Shown piece by piece: positions 32,991 through 44,150 of a stretch of 64,000 nucleotides of DNA. The translations under genes and the position numbers were made by a program. Under the pieces are notes generated by a model that saw nothing but the letters and a program-made list of their open reading frames with translations, was not told the DNA's origin and searched no databases. Within the stretch, counting starts at the first letter, position 1, and each line of letters begins with the position of its first letter. Source of the DNA: Porphyra umbilicalis (Eukaryota > Rhodophyta > Bangiophyceae > Bangiales > Bangiaceae); contig KV919037.1 in NCBI GenBank assembly GCA_002049455.2, forward strand, positions 1 to 64,000, written 5' to 3'.

Positions 32991-33357
32991 TGTGGCAACA
33001 AAGAAGGCGCGAACAAATACCCTAGAACCACACTGACAGTACAAAAGAGAAGGACCTAAAGGGTCAACCTACCGAGAGGACCTAGACGGCGCAAAGGCGC
33101 TCAAAGGCTAGGACTCGAGAGGGACGCCAAGATTTAGAAGCCGAGCAAGACGGGGCGGCGCGGGGCAAGGCCGGCGCCGTAATAACAAGACGAAAACAGA
33201 CGAAAAGGAGAGACGAAAGAGTAACCCCTGGCCCGAATAGGGAGCTCTACTTAGGGAGGGACAGCCGTCCCACAGGCCGCAATCCGAAGTACGGAGAGAC
33301 GGGCGCAAGTCCCGGCAGGGGCATAAGTACTGGACTTAGCCCCTGCCGAATGCAACA
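32991..33357 (-). repeat. LTR, right (5' LTR in sense of gag-pol)
   Basis: 367 bp, about 98.9 percent identical to 23276-23642, with the same TGTGG and CAACA termini. It is followed by the TCACA target duplication at 33358-33362. Confidence 0.97.
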
Positions 33358-33362
33358 TCACA

Positions 33363-35314
33363 TTACATCGTCGGACCCTTGCAGAAGGCCAGTGGGCCGA
33401 GAAAAAAAGAAAAAACCGCCATGTCTTATTTTTGGGACACGCACCATAGTGCGCTTCTTATCAAAGTACACGTCTAAAGTATGTGCCCCACTTTCCCGAC
33501 GATCACAGCACAACTACAGGTTATTGTGCCCCGGGAAAGGTCGGGCCCGTTAGATAAGAGGTGCCCCAACGACCTCACTCGCGCAGGTCTCAGATTTCTG
33601 GCCCGACCCCGACCTTTCCCCGGCCCGAACTGCGGATCAAGTTACGGAAGCCTCTTTGGCCAATCACATGCCCGTGTCCAACATTAGCTAGCGATCGAGC
33701 GCAAGCGCGCTCTAAGGCTGTGTCTTGATGGCGCGTGCACGTGCACGTGATTGGGTCCGAATATGGATATAAGTCCGTCGAGAACGCGTGGTTCGACAAC
33801 CGCTGTCTTGACGGGCCACCACAACTGTCGTGATTAGATTGTTTGAAACGCAGCAACTGGAGTCGGCAGATCGCATCTCCCTTCTATCGCAAGGAAACTT
33901 TCGGACACAGCACGCCTGCTACGTTGCTGCAACCACACACGCAGTGTAGTACCACAATCTAGGGGGTTACATCAGACGGAGGGAAGTAACGGCCGTCTTA
34001 GCCGCTCGCGCGACACCCGCTATGGGACTCGAGGTCCGGGAAGTCGGGCCGATCGAAACGCCAAGACATCGAGACACGGTTTACTTGCCGGCGACGACGG
34101 TGCCTCCCACCGTCGTCGCCCTTCGTCCTAAAAAGGGTGGAACCCGTCGCCCGGGTCCAATTTCCCCGATTGGGAATTGACCCGGGCCGTCATCAACCAA
34201 TGCAGATAATTCCCTCCATGCATGTCAAGTCCCGCGAAGCGATCATTACAGACGAGGGGGAGTAACAATCCCACGCGCAACGCGCTGCACCCGCCGCGTG
34301 GCGCCCGGTCAGCCGTCGCTTGGCGCGCCCTCTCGGGCGCGCCAACCCGGCCCCCCGTGGGGCCTGCGAGTCGCGGTGCGGCGGGTCGGGTACGCTCCCC
34401 CGGTGGCTGGGGCCGAGCAGCGGGGCGGGCCCGTCGTCCCCGCTCCCGCGTCGCCGTCCCGCTGACAACCACCGCCGCCGGTGTCGTCGCCCCCCGCCGG
34501 TCGCCTCGTCCCCCGGCGCCTCCGGCGCACCCGCGGTGGTCCTCGTCCGCACGGGGCCCCGTAGTACTACACGCAGGAGCGGGCCCCACCGGACACGATC
34601 CGCCACATTGCTGTCATGTGGCCACTAGAGGTGCGTAGCACCAGGTAGGACGGACCGCCCCAGCACTGCCCTGAAAGGAGTGATGGGCCTCACCCGACAC
34701 GATCCGTCAGGGTGCTGTCAGCAGCCCACCGTGGCAAACCCAGCCCCGACGTGATGCAATATGTCACAATCCCATTGGGTCTTACAGATTGAACCTGCAG
34801 GCGCACGGACTGCCATGCGGACGCCGCGGCAGGCGGCGCCTGCTGGCATCCAGGCCGGAGGGGTGGGCTGTGGCAGCCACCCCCCCCCCGTAGCATTCCA
34901 TCAGGCTGTGTGGGTATAGTACTGGCGACAACCGCGAGGGTAGGGTAGGAAGCGCGTTTTACTCGGACAGTGTGGGCCTGACGGCTCAACACAAGCGCCG
35001 TACCTCTTTTGATGGGCCACTCTCCTCCGCCCCGCCGCTCATACGACTCGCCGCCAGGTGTCCCTCGACTGCAACAGCTGCCGCATCCTAGCGGGTGCGT
35101 CGACGAGTGGCGTCGGCCTGAGTTGTTTCGATCCACCCGCCCTCCGAGGTGAGTCGTCTTGGTCCGCCTCATGACCTCTGCTTCGCAGTGGTGCTTACTA
35201 TCTACCAACCTCGTCGCTGTACTTTCCCTCTCTCTCCAGTCGGTGTGTCTGGGCCCCGCCACTCTACCTGGTACCACCTGCCCGCCGCTCTTGCCTTCAC
35301 CAACACCGCCCACC
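33363..35314. other. intergenic between retrotransposon and Harbinger gene
   Basis: No supported gene. Two related segments (about 34580-34622 and 34686-34728) share GACACGATCCG and GCTGTCA and could be part of a transposon end. The rest is unremarkable. Confidence 0.4.
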
Positions 35315-36846
35315 ATGGCTCCGCGTGGTTCGGCCCTGGACGAGAGTCGCGGTCGCGCCGTTGGCCGCGGAAGCCGGCGGTCAAGAATGATGAGCCGACG
35401 TGGGCACGCTGTTGCCACGCGGCGTTGGGCCTTCTTCGCGGCCGCCTTCGTCGCCGCCATTTTGCCGCAAGTTTCGACAGCGGCTTGTGCGACGCCACCC
35501 CGCGTGCACACTGTTGGTGCCCGTGCGCGATTGTGCATAAACTCTGGTCTCAACCATGTGTTGGAGGATGACTTTCGATTGCTTTTTCGTATGGCGGCGG
35601 AGGACTTTTGGGCTTTTCATGCGGCGGTGGAGCACCGCGTGGCGATGGACGAGGGAATGGCGACGCTCTCGAGCGGGTGGCCCATCCCTTCAGAATGACG
35701 ACTTGCCCTCGGGTTGCGTATGCTAGCGGGGGCGTCGTACCTGGAATGCATGCTTGCATTTGGGGTTAGTCGTTCCATGGTGTATGCTATTTTTCATCAG
35801 GTATGTGCGCCACTTGTCTTCGTTTTGAGCTGCCTTACTGCGTGCGGGCCCGGTCCCTTGCGTCCGGCTTGTATCCTCTTAAGCATTCTGCGACTTTGTG
35901 GCTCAAGTTCGGCTGTGGGCAACTAGCTAACACCGTAACGATATCGCCACTTGTTGCTTGCTCTCGAACTCTCGGTGCGGACATTTTTCGTTGCTCGCCT
36001 TCTTGCTTGTGGGTGTGCTCGTGGTTGTCATCTTTTTGGTTGCAGGTTGTAAATGCGCTCGACAACGATCCCTTTTTGGACAACATCCACTTCCCGTCCA
36101 CCTCCGAACAGTTTGCTTCACAAAGCGAGTTGTTTTCGCGTGGCGGGCACAATCCGCTGCGCGGGTGCGTCTCTGCCGTTGGTGGTATCGCCCTACGCAT
36201 CCGCCGGCCTCGTGTCGCGGAGGTGCCCAACCCGTCGTCCTACTGGACGCGCAAGGGCTTCTTCGCTATCATTGTGCAGGCTGCTGTTGGTGGGGACTAC
36301 AAGGTCCAGTTTCTGTCGACGGTGACGGCGGGGTCGTGCCACGACAGCAAGGCCTTCTCGGCCTGCGGGCTAGCCGAGCTGCTGAAAGGGGGGGACGGCC
36401 TACCTCAGGGGTACTGGGTGGCAGGGGATGATGCCTACGTCGCCAGCTTGCGTCTGCTAACGCCCTGGACGGGTAACAACCTCCCTTGGGAGAAGGACTC
36501 CTTCAACTATTACCACAGCTCCTCTCGCACCTTCGTTGAGCAAGTTTTTGGTCAGATTGTTGGTCGGTGGGGTATCTTGTGGAGGTCGATTCGCTTCTCT
36601 GTGTATCGTGCTTCTGTAATCATGCGTGTATGCGTGCGTCTGCACAACTTTTTGTGTGAGAGGAACCTCCCGCCACCCGCCTTGCTCCCGGAAGACGGAT
36701 CTGGAGGGACCGGGGAGGTGATTATGCAAGACCAGTGCGACCTGGATGACCGCCTCCGTGTGCGTCGGCGTGACAGGGAGCCTTGTCCTTTGCGAGTGGC
36801 GCTGACTCGCCGACTGGAGCGGTTGCAGTACCGCCGACCCGCCTGA
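35315..36846 (+). pseudogene. PIF/Harbinger-type DDE transposase, inactivated
   Basis: ATG at 35315 in good context (CACCATGGC). Exon 1 runs to 35800 (…HQ) and is joined in frame to exon 2 at 36046 across a GT-AG intron (35801-36045, donor GTATGT, acceptor TTGCAG). Exon 1 contains FRMAAEDFWAF and the helix-turn-helix RMLAGASYLECMLAFGVSRS typical of Harbinger nucleases. Exon 2 has SCHDSKAF (second catalytic Asp), AGDDAYVASLRLLTPW, and FVEQVFGQIVGRWGIL (catalytic Glu). Two lesions are visible: TGA at about 35696-35698 after SE, in frame with what follows, and GGT at 36181-36183 where the family has the first catalytic Asp (AVxGIA). Either would abolish transposition. Terminal inverted repeats were not found. 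Confidence 0.85.
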
Positions 36847-37570
36847 CTGGCGCTTTCATGTAGTATATCATTGGCTTTTGTAAAAACCTGCCTCATCGGC
36901 CACTTAAGTGTCACCACACCCGGCCATCAACTAGGGTAGCAACGCCCACTCCGCTCAGCACCCACCGTGCGCACCGCCCGACCGCCGCCAATGGCAACAG
37001 CAACACCCCCCCCGACGGCACACCCAAAAAGAGCGCCCGTCGCGTGCCGGCACCGACCACATGCCTGCTTGTCATGGGCGGGGCGGCCGCCGTGCCACAA
37101 ATTTGCAGCGAGTCGGGACCCCAGACGAGTTTTATGGATCAGTCCAGGGGGGGGACACCCCGAAAGCTACCGCTCGCCCGCGCCGACCACGTATTCAGTG
37201 TTGAGCGGCGTCGGGGCAGCCGTGCGGAAAATTTGCAGAGCATGCGAGATCCCCACGGGGTTTATCGACGTCGGTGGAGGGGACGGGCACGACGATGTCT
37301 TGGCAACCCAGGATGCCACGGTAGTGCCACGCAATACCCACTGCACGCCCCGCCCGGCCACCGCTAGCGGCAATCTAAGCACCGCTCCCACCTACGCCAC
37401 AGCCAGTACCAGCCCGCCACCCTCGTCATCGCCTACCAGGCACCACGCTTTCAGCGGAAACAACTCAAGGTGCTGGAAAAAAGAATGCGTTGTTTTACAT
37501 CTATATGAGAGAGACAATCGCCTGTCCACATACTTCTATCTCCTCCAACAGACACATCAGCGAGGGACGG
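36847..37570. other. intergenic between convergent transposon-type genes
   Basis: No supported gene. The sequence changes from GC-rich near 37000-37400 to more balanced near 37500. Confidence 0.45.
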
Positions 37571-38920
37571 CTACACCGTCTTCAGCAGGTTCTCAAGCTG
37601 CTGCTCAATGTGGGCGCGCATAGAAATTGCTAACGCGACAGTGGAGTCCTCTGCGACAGCGGTGCGAGCGGCCTTGAGCTGCGTCCAAACGGCGCCCATC
37701 GCTTCGGCGTCGTCAAACGCATCTGCTGAGCGGCGCCCAGCAGCGTCGCGGCCATTGGACCCATCGGAGTTTCCCAGGGACACCAGCGCCGCCGTCAAGT
37801 TCTCCATCCCTCCGATGGTTACCTCGGCCTGACGGACTCGCTTGCGGGAGGAGGGCGGAGCAGAGCCAGGGTGCCCCGGTCCACGACCTACGGCGCCACT
37901 GCCGGGCAGACCCACTTCCGCCTGCGCGGCTTGCGGCAACGACCGGAGCACAAAGTCAACCGCCGGATTGTCATGAAGTAGGGAGTGCAGGTACAAGAGT
38001 TGGTGGTCCCCGTTGACGTAGTCCTCAAAAATGCCCCCCTCCAGCTGGCCGCTGCGCGTGTAGTTGGAGTACGCCTTAGTGTAGTTAGAGCGTAACGCTC
38101 GGTATATTGTCTCGAGTTTGGATGCGTCGCGGCTTCAGGTGGTGCTCGATGGATCCATTCCACGTCAATCCGACATCAGCACACCGTCAACAGGCGTCGC
38201 GCGGGCCGGCTTGTAATTGGGGTTGTTAAATGCGGGGGCGAGGACGGTTTCCCATAGGCTTCCCCGAGGCTTGTCAAGCTCCGTGCGCGCCAGGGGCTGG
38301 TTGTCCGCTTGTACCGCTTCAAAATGGCGGGGGTCGGTCGCAACGTGTGATAGGCGGGCCATTTCGTTGGCGCTAAAGGCTGGGCCGCGGACAACAGGCC
38401 CAGGCGCTGCCGGTGACGACAGGGCAGCCCGCGCGGTCGAGCCACCCGACGGCGACAGTGCCGGGGCCCTGGCACCCGTGTGAGCCCGAGAGGCCATCGC
38501 GGACGTGGACAGGGACGCCAGATCCGCGGCGTCCATCATGGAATCGAGCTCCTCATCGCCGACCCGCTGGTCCTCCATGGACGACAGCGCGACGGCGCGC
38601 TTGTCCGCCATGTTAGCTTGCATGCGGCCCTTGATGTGCAGCACGCGGAGGACGGTGCGCAGCTCTGCTGCTGACAGCGTCTGGAGGAAGTTAGACGCCT
38701 TTTCGAGATCAAAAGCAGGAAGGGCCGTAGCCGAGCCGGCTCCGTCAGCCACGACAGACACCGACGGAGCCGCCGCGGGCGTGGTGGGCGTGGTAGCGGG
38801 GGTGAACTCCCGCTGAGGCGCCAGGCTAACGCGAAACACGTCGTCATCGTTGCCCGTCAGGTCGGTGGCCGGGCTCGGCGCAGAGAACCGGGTAGTGGGA
38901 GGAGGGGTTTGGATGGCCAT
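37571..38920 (-). pseudogene. probable transposon accessory gene, frame-broken
   Basis: The start is ATG 38918-38920. The first 251 codons are Thr/Pro/Ala-rich with a helical stretch (FLQTLSAAELRTVLRVLHIK), ending ...PNYKPARATPVDGVLMSD then TGA. A second TGA lies about 30 bases on. Afterwards the same frame continues with a conserved-looking segment, ETIYRALRSNYTKAYSNYTR then VNGDHQLLYLHSLLHDNPAV, and ends at 37571. The intervening stretch reads sensibly in another frame, so two compensating indels are likely. Its tail-to-tail position next to the Harbinger transposase suggests a two-gene element (Harbingers carry a second DNA-binding protein), but I see no clear Myb/SANT domain. Confidence 0.5.
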
Positions 38921-40282
38921 GGTGCATAGGCTCGCTGGCTGTCAAAATCTTGGAAGCGAACAGGGCACAGTGCTGCACGTAAAGATGGGAGGGGTCGGTC
39001 GGGAGGCAGGCAGATGTGGTACCGCTGTACGGTGGGAACGTCGCATCTGTGATGAGCGGAGTGTTGATGTACCCACGCAAGTGTACCTGGCATCTGCAGT
39101 GGTTTGCCTGCCAGGACCCACGCCGCCCGCACCCCCAACCAACTGCGCCGTAAACCGCGTGTGCGGTGCATACAGTGGCGCGTTGTCTTCCCATACGTGG
39201 CGGCCAGTGGCGGAGGTCGCGTGTGCGCACGCGGTGACTCCAACGGCGCGCCTCCGCCTCTCACTGTGACAAGTGTCAGCGGCCCTGATTGCGGGCAGGC
39301 ACCTGCAGCAGCGGTACGCCCCCACCTCACACTGTGCCAGCGATCGGCCATGTTTGAGGACACGCGGTGGCTCGAGCGACGTGTGCCACCTCACGCTCTC
39401 ACGGAGCCCCCTCTAGCGCACGCGCTTCGCTCTTGGCCGAGCCTGCGTGACGTGGACACAGCGGCGGCCGTCACCAGGTCATGACGTAGCCAGCGTGCGT
39501 CCAGTGGGAATTCGCCAGCCTTGGAGTGCAGCCAGTGTCCTTGCATTCGTTGATCCGCGCGTCACGATCCGGATAGTGCTCTCGTCCAATCATGCGCGCC
39601 GGATCAAGGGCCTCTCAAAAGGCTATTTCCTTTCCGAGCACGTTCACGTGTGCGAGATTTTTGAAAAATCTCGCACACGTGAACGTGCTCGGCCCGGATC
39701 GGCCCGAATCGGTCCGTTTCGGCCCGTTTCGGACGGTAAGTCCGTTCGTGCGCGGGTCACCCGATCACTCCAATAATGTCCAAACTGGTCGACGTGGTTG
39801 GGGCGTGATTGGAACGGCACGTTCCCGTTGGCTAGAACGCACTTGCGCACGCCGTGGGCGCGCCGTCAAGACAGAGCCTACTGTCCCTGACGCAATTCTG
39901 GATCAATATTATTGCTATCAAGGTCAGCGTCGTCAGATGTCTTCAAAAGACAGACCTGAAGACAGATCTGAGCAGCTGGTGAGGAGAGCTTTCTTTCGGC
40001 TACGACACTTGGTGCACTCTGCTCTGTTATTCTTGTCCTTTCTGTAGCTCGAAGTTGCCTCCCATTGAATACGCTTTGTTACAGGAGCGACGCAAATGTG
40101 GATCAAGCAAATTGGGTTGATTACACAGGCTACTCTGAGAATGTCGACGATCATATTTTGATGCATGCCGATCGATCCATGAAATAGAACTCCACGGCTG
40201 ATACAATACAACTCCACGGCGGAAACGATAATTGCATGTAATGACCTCATATGATTGGCCCACAAGTACTGTAAGCGCGCGC
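38921..40282. other. intergenic; contains a perfect palindrome
   Basis: Apart from the 59-nt palindrome at 39634-39692 and the short one overlapping the pogo stop, I see no gene. Confidence 0.45.
39634..39692. repeat. 59-nt perfect palindrome
   Basis: Arms of 29 bases (39634-39662 and 39664-39692) are exact reverse complements around a single G. Each arm contains CACGTG. The structure could extrude as a cruciform or be the fused ends of a transposon. Confidence 0.97.
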
Positions 40283-40288
40283 TTACAG
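40269..40288. repeat. 20-bp palindrome over the pogo stop codon
   Basis: CTGTAAGCGCGCGCTTACAG is self-complementary and includes the minus-strand TAA at 40283-40285. It may act in 3' end formation or mark a transposon end. Confidence 0.8.
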
Positions 40289-41887
40289 ATTCCTCTCTTC
40301 CGCCACCTCACCTGCAGCGACACGCACGGCCGTGCGCGCGGCCGCAGCGCCGGCACGCTCCGCCCGCGCCGACGCCCGAACCTCCTTGTTTGCGTCGCGG
40401 TCCTTGGCTGCCTGGGACTTGCGCTCTTCTACCGCCCTCTTGGCAGCCGCGCGCTCCTCCAGTAACGCAATGACCGCCTCAGTGGTAACGTGGCACCCGG
40501 CGCCCGTGTCGAGCGTGCCGTTCTTCAAAACTCTGGCGCTTGACGCCAGCGACCGCCCATCCTTAAAGAACCGAGCCGCCACGTCCGCCCAAGCCTCGTC
40601 AGGGGAGTTGTCCGTCGCGTAAGTGCGGCTCAGCTCAAACCTGGAATCTGCAAATATGGCAGGATCGACCGGGTGGATGCCCGTCCGCCCGAACCCCGCC
40701 TTTATATTGGCAGGCGTCATAGACAGGTGATAGGCTTGTGTTATCATCTCACATGCCCCGTACACGTTCAGGTTGGAGCGGGAGTTGTCGGGGCTGTTGG
40801 CGAAGACACTCAGCCGCTGCCGCGCAAACGCCTTCATCGGGCCAAAGACGGCGACGTCGAGGGGCTGCGTCGCGTGCGAGGTGTGAGCCGGCAAGGCGTA
40901 CGCAATCACATTGTTGTCCCGGAACTTGCGGAGCACCGGGATGGACAGGTGGCTCGCGTACCTGTCAAATGTCACCATGGTCTTTCCAGTGGCGCGTAAC
41001 TCCGTCGTCTGCCGTAGGTAGCTGTCCACCCACACGCCCATGATGTCGCTGTTGACCCCCGCTGGGGTCTTGTAACAAACGATTGCTCCCGGGGGCAGGA
41101 AGTCCGCCGGCGTCTGCGTCTCCCCATCCACCAGCGTCCGGTACTTGGCCTCCACCCCAGGTAGCACCACCAGGGGTGTGAGCGGCCGGCCATCGGCCGT
41201 GATGGAGGCGGCCAGCGTGATGTGGTCAGCGTCGCCGCCCACCGTGACGCCATGCGTCACGGACTGCCCCACCTCAGAAGACGACAGAACCTTCTCAGCA
41301 GAGGTCGTCAGCTTCCCAAACGAGAATCCCATCTCATCCCAATTGCTCATGCGCTCGGGAGTAATCTTGTTCTCGTCAATAAGGTGGGCCAGCATCGAAA
41401 AGTGCGACGCAAAGTTGTCCTTTGTCATCGCCTTGGCTCGCACCGTCTCCAACACATTCTCCCGCCGGAGCCGCATGCTGTTCCGCAGGCAGAAGAGGCG
41501 CACCCAGTGCTTTGACGGGCGCCCGTCCGTCCAATTGGCCTGCTGCTCGTCACGTAGGTCCTTAATAATGTCGGCGACGGCCTCCACCAGGTGCCGCTTC
41601 GAGATGTTAAACCCGTTCTTCTGGAAGTTGCCGATGGCTTCGGCTAGCTGCACCTCTTGAGCACGAGTGAGCTTGGTGCGACGACCAGGCCGATGGAGGC
41701 CGGGGATGGGGGTCTGGAGCGCCCTCGCCAGGGTGCCGTAGGACAGACGATGGTGGGCTGGCCGGCCAGCATTGACGACTGCCAAAGCCGCCCGACGCGT
41801 GTGCGTTGACGAAGACGCGAGGCGCACCGCCTGCTGCAAAGCGGCGTTGCGAATGACCTTGGTGTTAGCCCGTGTTCTTGGCGACAT
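40283..41887 (-). CDS. pogo-like (Tc1/mariner superfamily) transposase, intact
   Basis: The frame gives 534 residues from ATG 41885-41887 (MSPRTRANTK). Pogo-type transposases are nuclear enzymes with a psq/CENP-B-like DNA-binding N-terminus and a DDE_1 catalytic core. Here the N-terminal 140 residues are basic and helical (LTRAQEVQLAEAIGNFQKNG, then GRPSKHWVRLF as in CENP-B HTH). The catalytic core shows NWDEMGFSFG (Asp 184), VTFDRYASH (Asp 308) and TSHATQPLDVAVF (Asp 344), consistent with a complete DDD triad. The C-terminus is a charged Ala/Arg/Glu helix. No frame break is present, so the protein may be functional. GGGGCGTG repeats lie upstream (41984-42075) and a palindrome spans the stop; element ends were not identified. 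Confidence 0.9.
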   Translation of the reverse strand: MSPRTRANTKVIRNAALQQAVRLASSSTHTRRAALAVVNAGRPAHHRLSYGTLARALQTPIPGLHRPGRRTKLTRAQEVQLAEAIGNFQKNGFNISKRHLVEAVADIIKDLRDEQQANWTDGRPSKHWVRLFCLRNSMRLRRENVLETVRAKAMTKDNFASHFSMLAHLIDENKITPERMSNWDEMGFSFGKLTTSAEKVLSSSEVGQSVTHGVTVGGDADHITLAASITADGRPLTPLVVLPGVEAKYRTLVDGETQTPADFLPPGAIVCYKTPAGVNSDIMGVWVDSYLRQTTELRATGKTMVTFDRYASHLSIPVLRKFRDNNVIAYALPAHTSHATQPLDVAVFGPMKAFARQRLSVFANSPDNSRSNLNVYGACEMITQAYHLSMTPANIKAGFGRTGIHPVDPAIFADSRFELSRTYATDNSPDEAWADVAARFFKDGRSLASSARVLKNGTLDTGAGCHVTTEAVIALLEERAAAKRAVEERKSQAAKDRDANKEVRASARAERAGAAAARTAVRVAAGEVAEERNL

Positions 41888-41983
41888 GTCCCTGGCCACG
41901 TGCAGCACCGCGATCAAATTGCAAGAATATTGGGTACTTTAAATCGCCTATCAAGTAAGTGCCAAAACATGGGGGCTACATCA

Positions 41984-42075
41984 GGGGCGTGACGAGGGGC
42001 GTGCCAATGTTGGGGGCGTGCAGAAGGGCGTGATTAGGCGTGCATCGCCCACCCCGCCACCCAAAAAGGGGCGTG
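41984..42075. repeat. six (G)GGGCGTG motifs upstream of the pogo gene
   Basis: Copies at 41984, 41996, 42013, 42025, 42036 (shorter, AGGCGTG) and 42068, all in one orientation, 100-190 bp before the transposase start. This may be a transposase-binding subterminal array or a promoter element. Confidence 0.7.
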
Positions 42076-42709
42076 ATGCACAACCCTAGTCGCCGATGTC
42101 GGGATGGCATGAGTATATAGAAAGACACTCTGTCGACCGTGGCCGCTCTACCCCTCTCCACGGGTTGGAATCGCGCCGGGAGGTCCATTCTTGGCGCGCC
42201 AGCGCCAGCGCCCAAAATGGACCAGAGGCACTTGGAGTGGGTTCGGAGGGTTAGGACTAACTAGGGGGCCTAATCGGAACTAGGGGGGGACCTTTCCCGA
42301 GAGGAAGAACTCCAGGCCAGGGCGATTCCGCGTACTTGCTTTCAGTCCAGCCCAAGCTGACGAACGGGGCCCCGCCGCGCCGCGCGCCCCCCCACGGCGA
42401 CGTCGACGTCCCGGGTTCGAGCGCACCGACTCCGCCGCCGGCCGCGCCGCGGGCCCGCGCCGCCGACGCGCGCCGCCGCCGCCGCCGTCCCCGCCCGCGG
42501 TGGGCGCTGCCGCGCGGCGCCCAGCGGTCGCGCTTGATCTCTTCTTTTTCTGTCGACGTCCCTGCTCTTTTTTTTCTTTTTTCTCCCTCTGGCCGTGGTG
42601 GCGCTCCTTTTTTTTTTCTCCTTTTTTTTTTTTTGTTGCGCCGCCGCCGCGTGCCGCCCGCCGCCGACCCTCGACGGGCGGCGGCGCCCCGCCGCCGCCG
42701 CCGACCCCC

Positions 42710-43622
42710 ATGGACGACCTCTTTGCCGCCGCCGCCGACGCGGTGGCGCTCGCCGGCGCCGCCGGCCTGTCGGTCGGCGACGCGGCGCGCGCCGGCGCCG
42801 CCGCCCTCGCCGACGCGCACGCGGCGTCGGGCGGGGGCGCCGCCGCCGCCGCGGCCGCCGCCGCGTCGGCCGCCGCGGCGGCGGCGCCCACCCTCGACGC
42901 GGCCGTGTGCGCGTGGTTGGGCGCCGCCTTTGCGCGTCGCGCGGGGGAGTTTACCGTCTACGCGCCGGGGCCCGACGCGGGGGGCGTCGTCGGCACCGTC
43001 ACTGAAGTGACCGACGACGCCGCGGCGGCGGCGGCGGCAGCCGCGTCGGCGGCGGGGGCGGGGGCGGGGGCGGGGGCGGGGGCGGGTGCCCCCCCCCCCC
43101 CCCCCCCACGCCGCCGACGCGGCGCGCCTCCTCGTCGTTGCCACCGACGCGGTGCAGCTGCGGTGCCTCGGCTGGCACGAGGCGGAGCACTACCCCCTCA
43201 CCGCCAATGGGCGGCGGGCGCTCGCCGCCGTCGGCGCCGCGCGCGGCGGCGGCGCCCTCCAATCCGACTTGGCGCCGCGCCTCGGCTGCTCCCCGGCGGT
43301 GTTGCACCACCACGTGATGGGGCTCGTCGCGGGGGACCTCGTGCAGCGCGTGCGGGTGCGGTATCGGCTGGCGGGGGGGGGGGGGCGGGGGGGGGGGGGG
43401 GGGGGGGGGCTCCCGTACACCTCCCGCGTCACCCTGCCCCGGTGGTCGGCGCGGCCGGCCGACGCGGTCGACGAGGATGAGGACGATGCGGAGGACGCGG
43501 TGGAGGTGGACGGGGGGGACGTCGGCGCCGCCGCCGTTGCCTCTGCCGCCGCCGCCGCCGCCGCCGCGTCCGCCGCCGCTGCCACTCCTGGCGGTGGGGA
43601 CGGCGGCGGCGGCGGCGCCCTT

Positions 43623-43672
<50 letters not shown>

Positions 43673-44114
43673 TGCCGGCAAGCCGTCACCCGCCGCCTGG
43701 ACGGCCGCCGCGGACCGCGTGCGCAACGCGGCGACGCTGCAGGCGCGCGTTGCGGCGGTCCTCGGCGCGCTCGCGCGGTCCCCCCTCCCCGGGCGGCTCC
43801 CGCAGCGGGACCTCAAGGTCGCCCTCCTCCCCGACGGCGCGCGGGAGGTTGGCCTCCCCCTCAAACCGTTTGAGACGCTCCGCCACCGCGTCTGGCGGGG
43901 CGTGCGCAACGCGCTCCTCCGGGGGGGGCTCGTCACCGAAGCCGTTGCGCGGGCGGTGACGCCCCACGGGCGCGTCGCGCCGACGCTGTGTGTTGTGCTG
44001 ACGCCGCCGACGGCGGCGGCGTTGGCGGGCGTGCCCCTCGCGGGGCCGCACCCGCTGCTCGTCGCCGCGGGGGGGGGGGGGGGGGGGGAGGGGGGGGCGG
44101 GGGGGGGGGGACCC

Positions 44115-44150
<36 letters not shown>

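Larger units (their letters stand above)
23276..33357 (-). mobile_element. complete Ty3/gypsy chromovirus-type LTR retrotransposon, ambisense, 10,082 bp
   Basis: Both ends are 367-bp LTRs in direct orientation, flanked by the 5-bp duplication TCACA (23271-23275 and 33358-33362). Reading from right to left the order is 5' LTR, PBS-like site, gag with CCHC knuckle, -1 frameshift signal, and pol with protease, RT, RNase H, integrase, chromodomain and an NPPF-bearing C-terminal domain, then a G-rich PPT-like tract and the 3' LTR. The order RT-RNase H-integrase-chromodomain places it among chromoviruses. Between pol and the 3' LTR, on the opposite strand, lies a long intact gene. The LTRs differ at about four positions, pointing to recent insertion, while gag and pol contain many frame breaks. 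Confidence 0.97.

Noticed and set aside
34580-34728. Related GACACGATCCG segments as Harbinger TIRs
   Set aside because: They are direct, not inverted, and have no partner beyond 36846.
42410-42425. GGTTCGAGC B-box-like match
   Set aside because: No A-box or cloverleaf around it and the B-box end is wrong.
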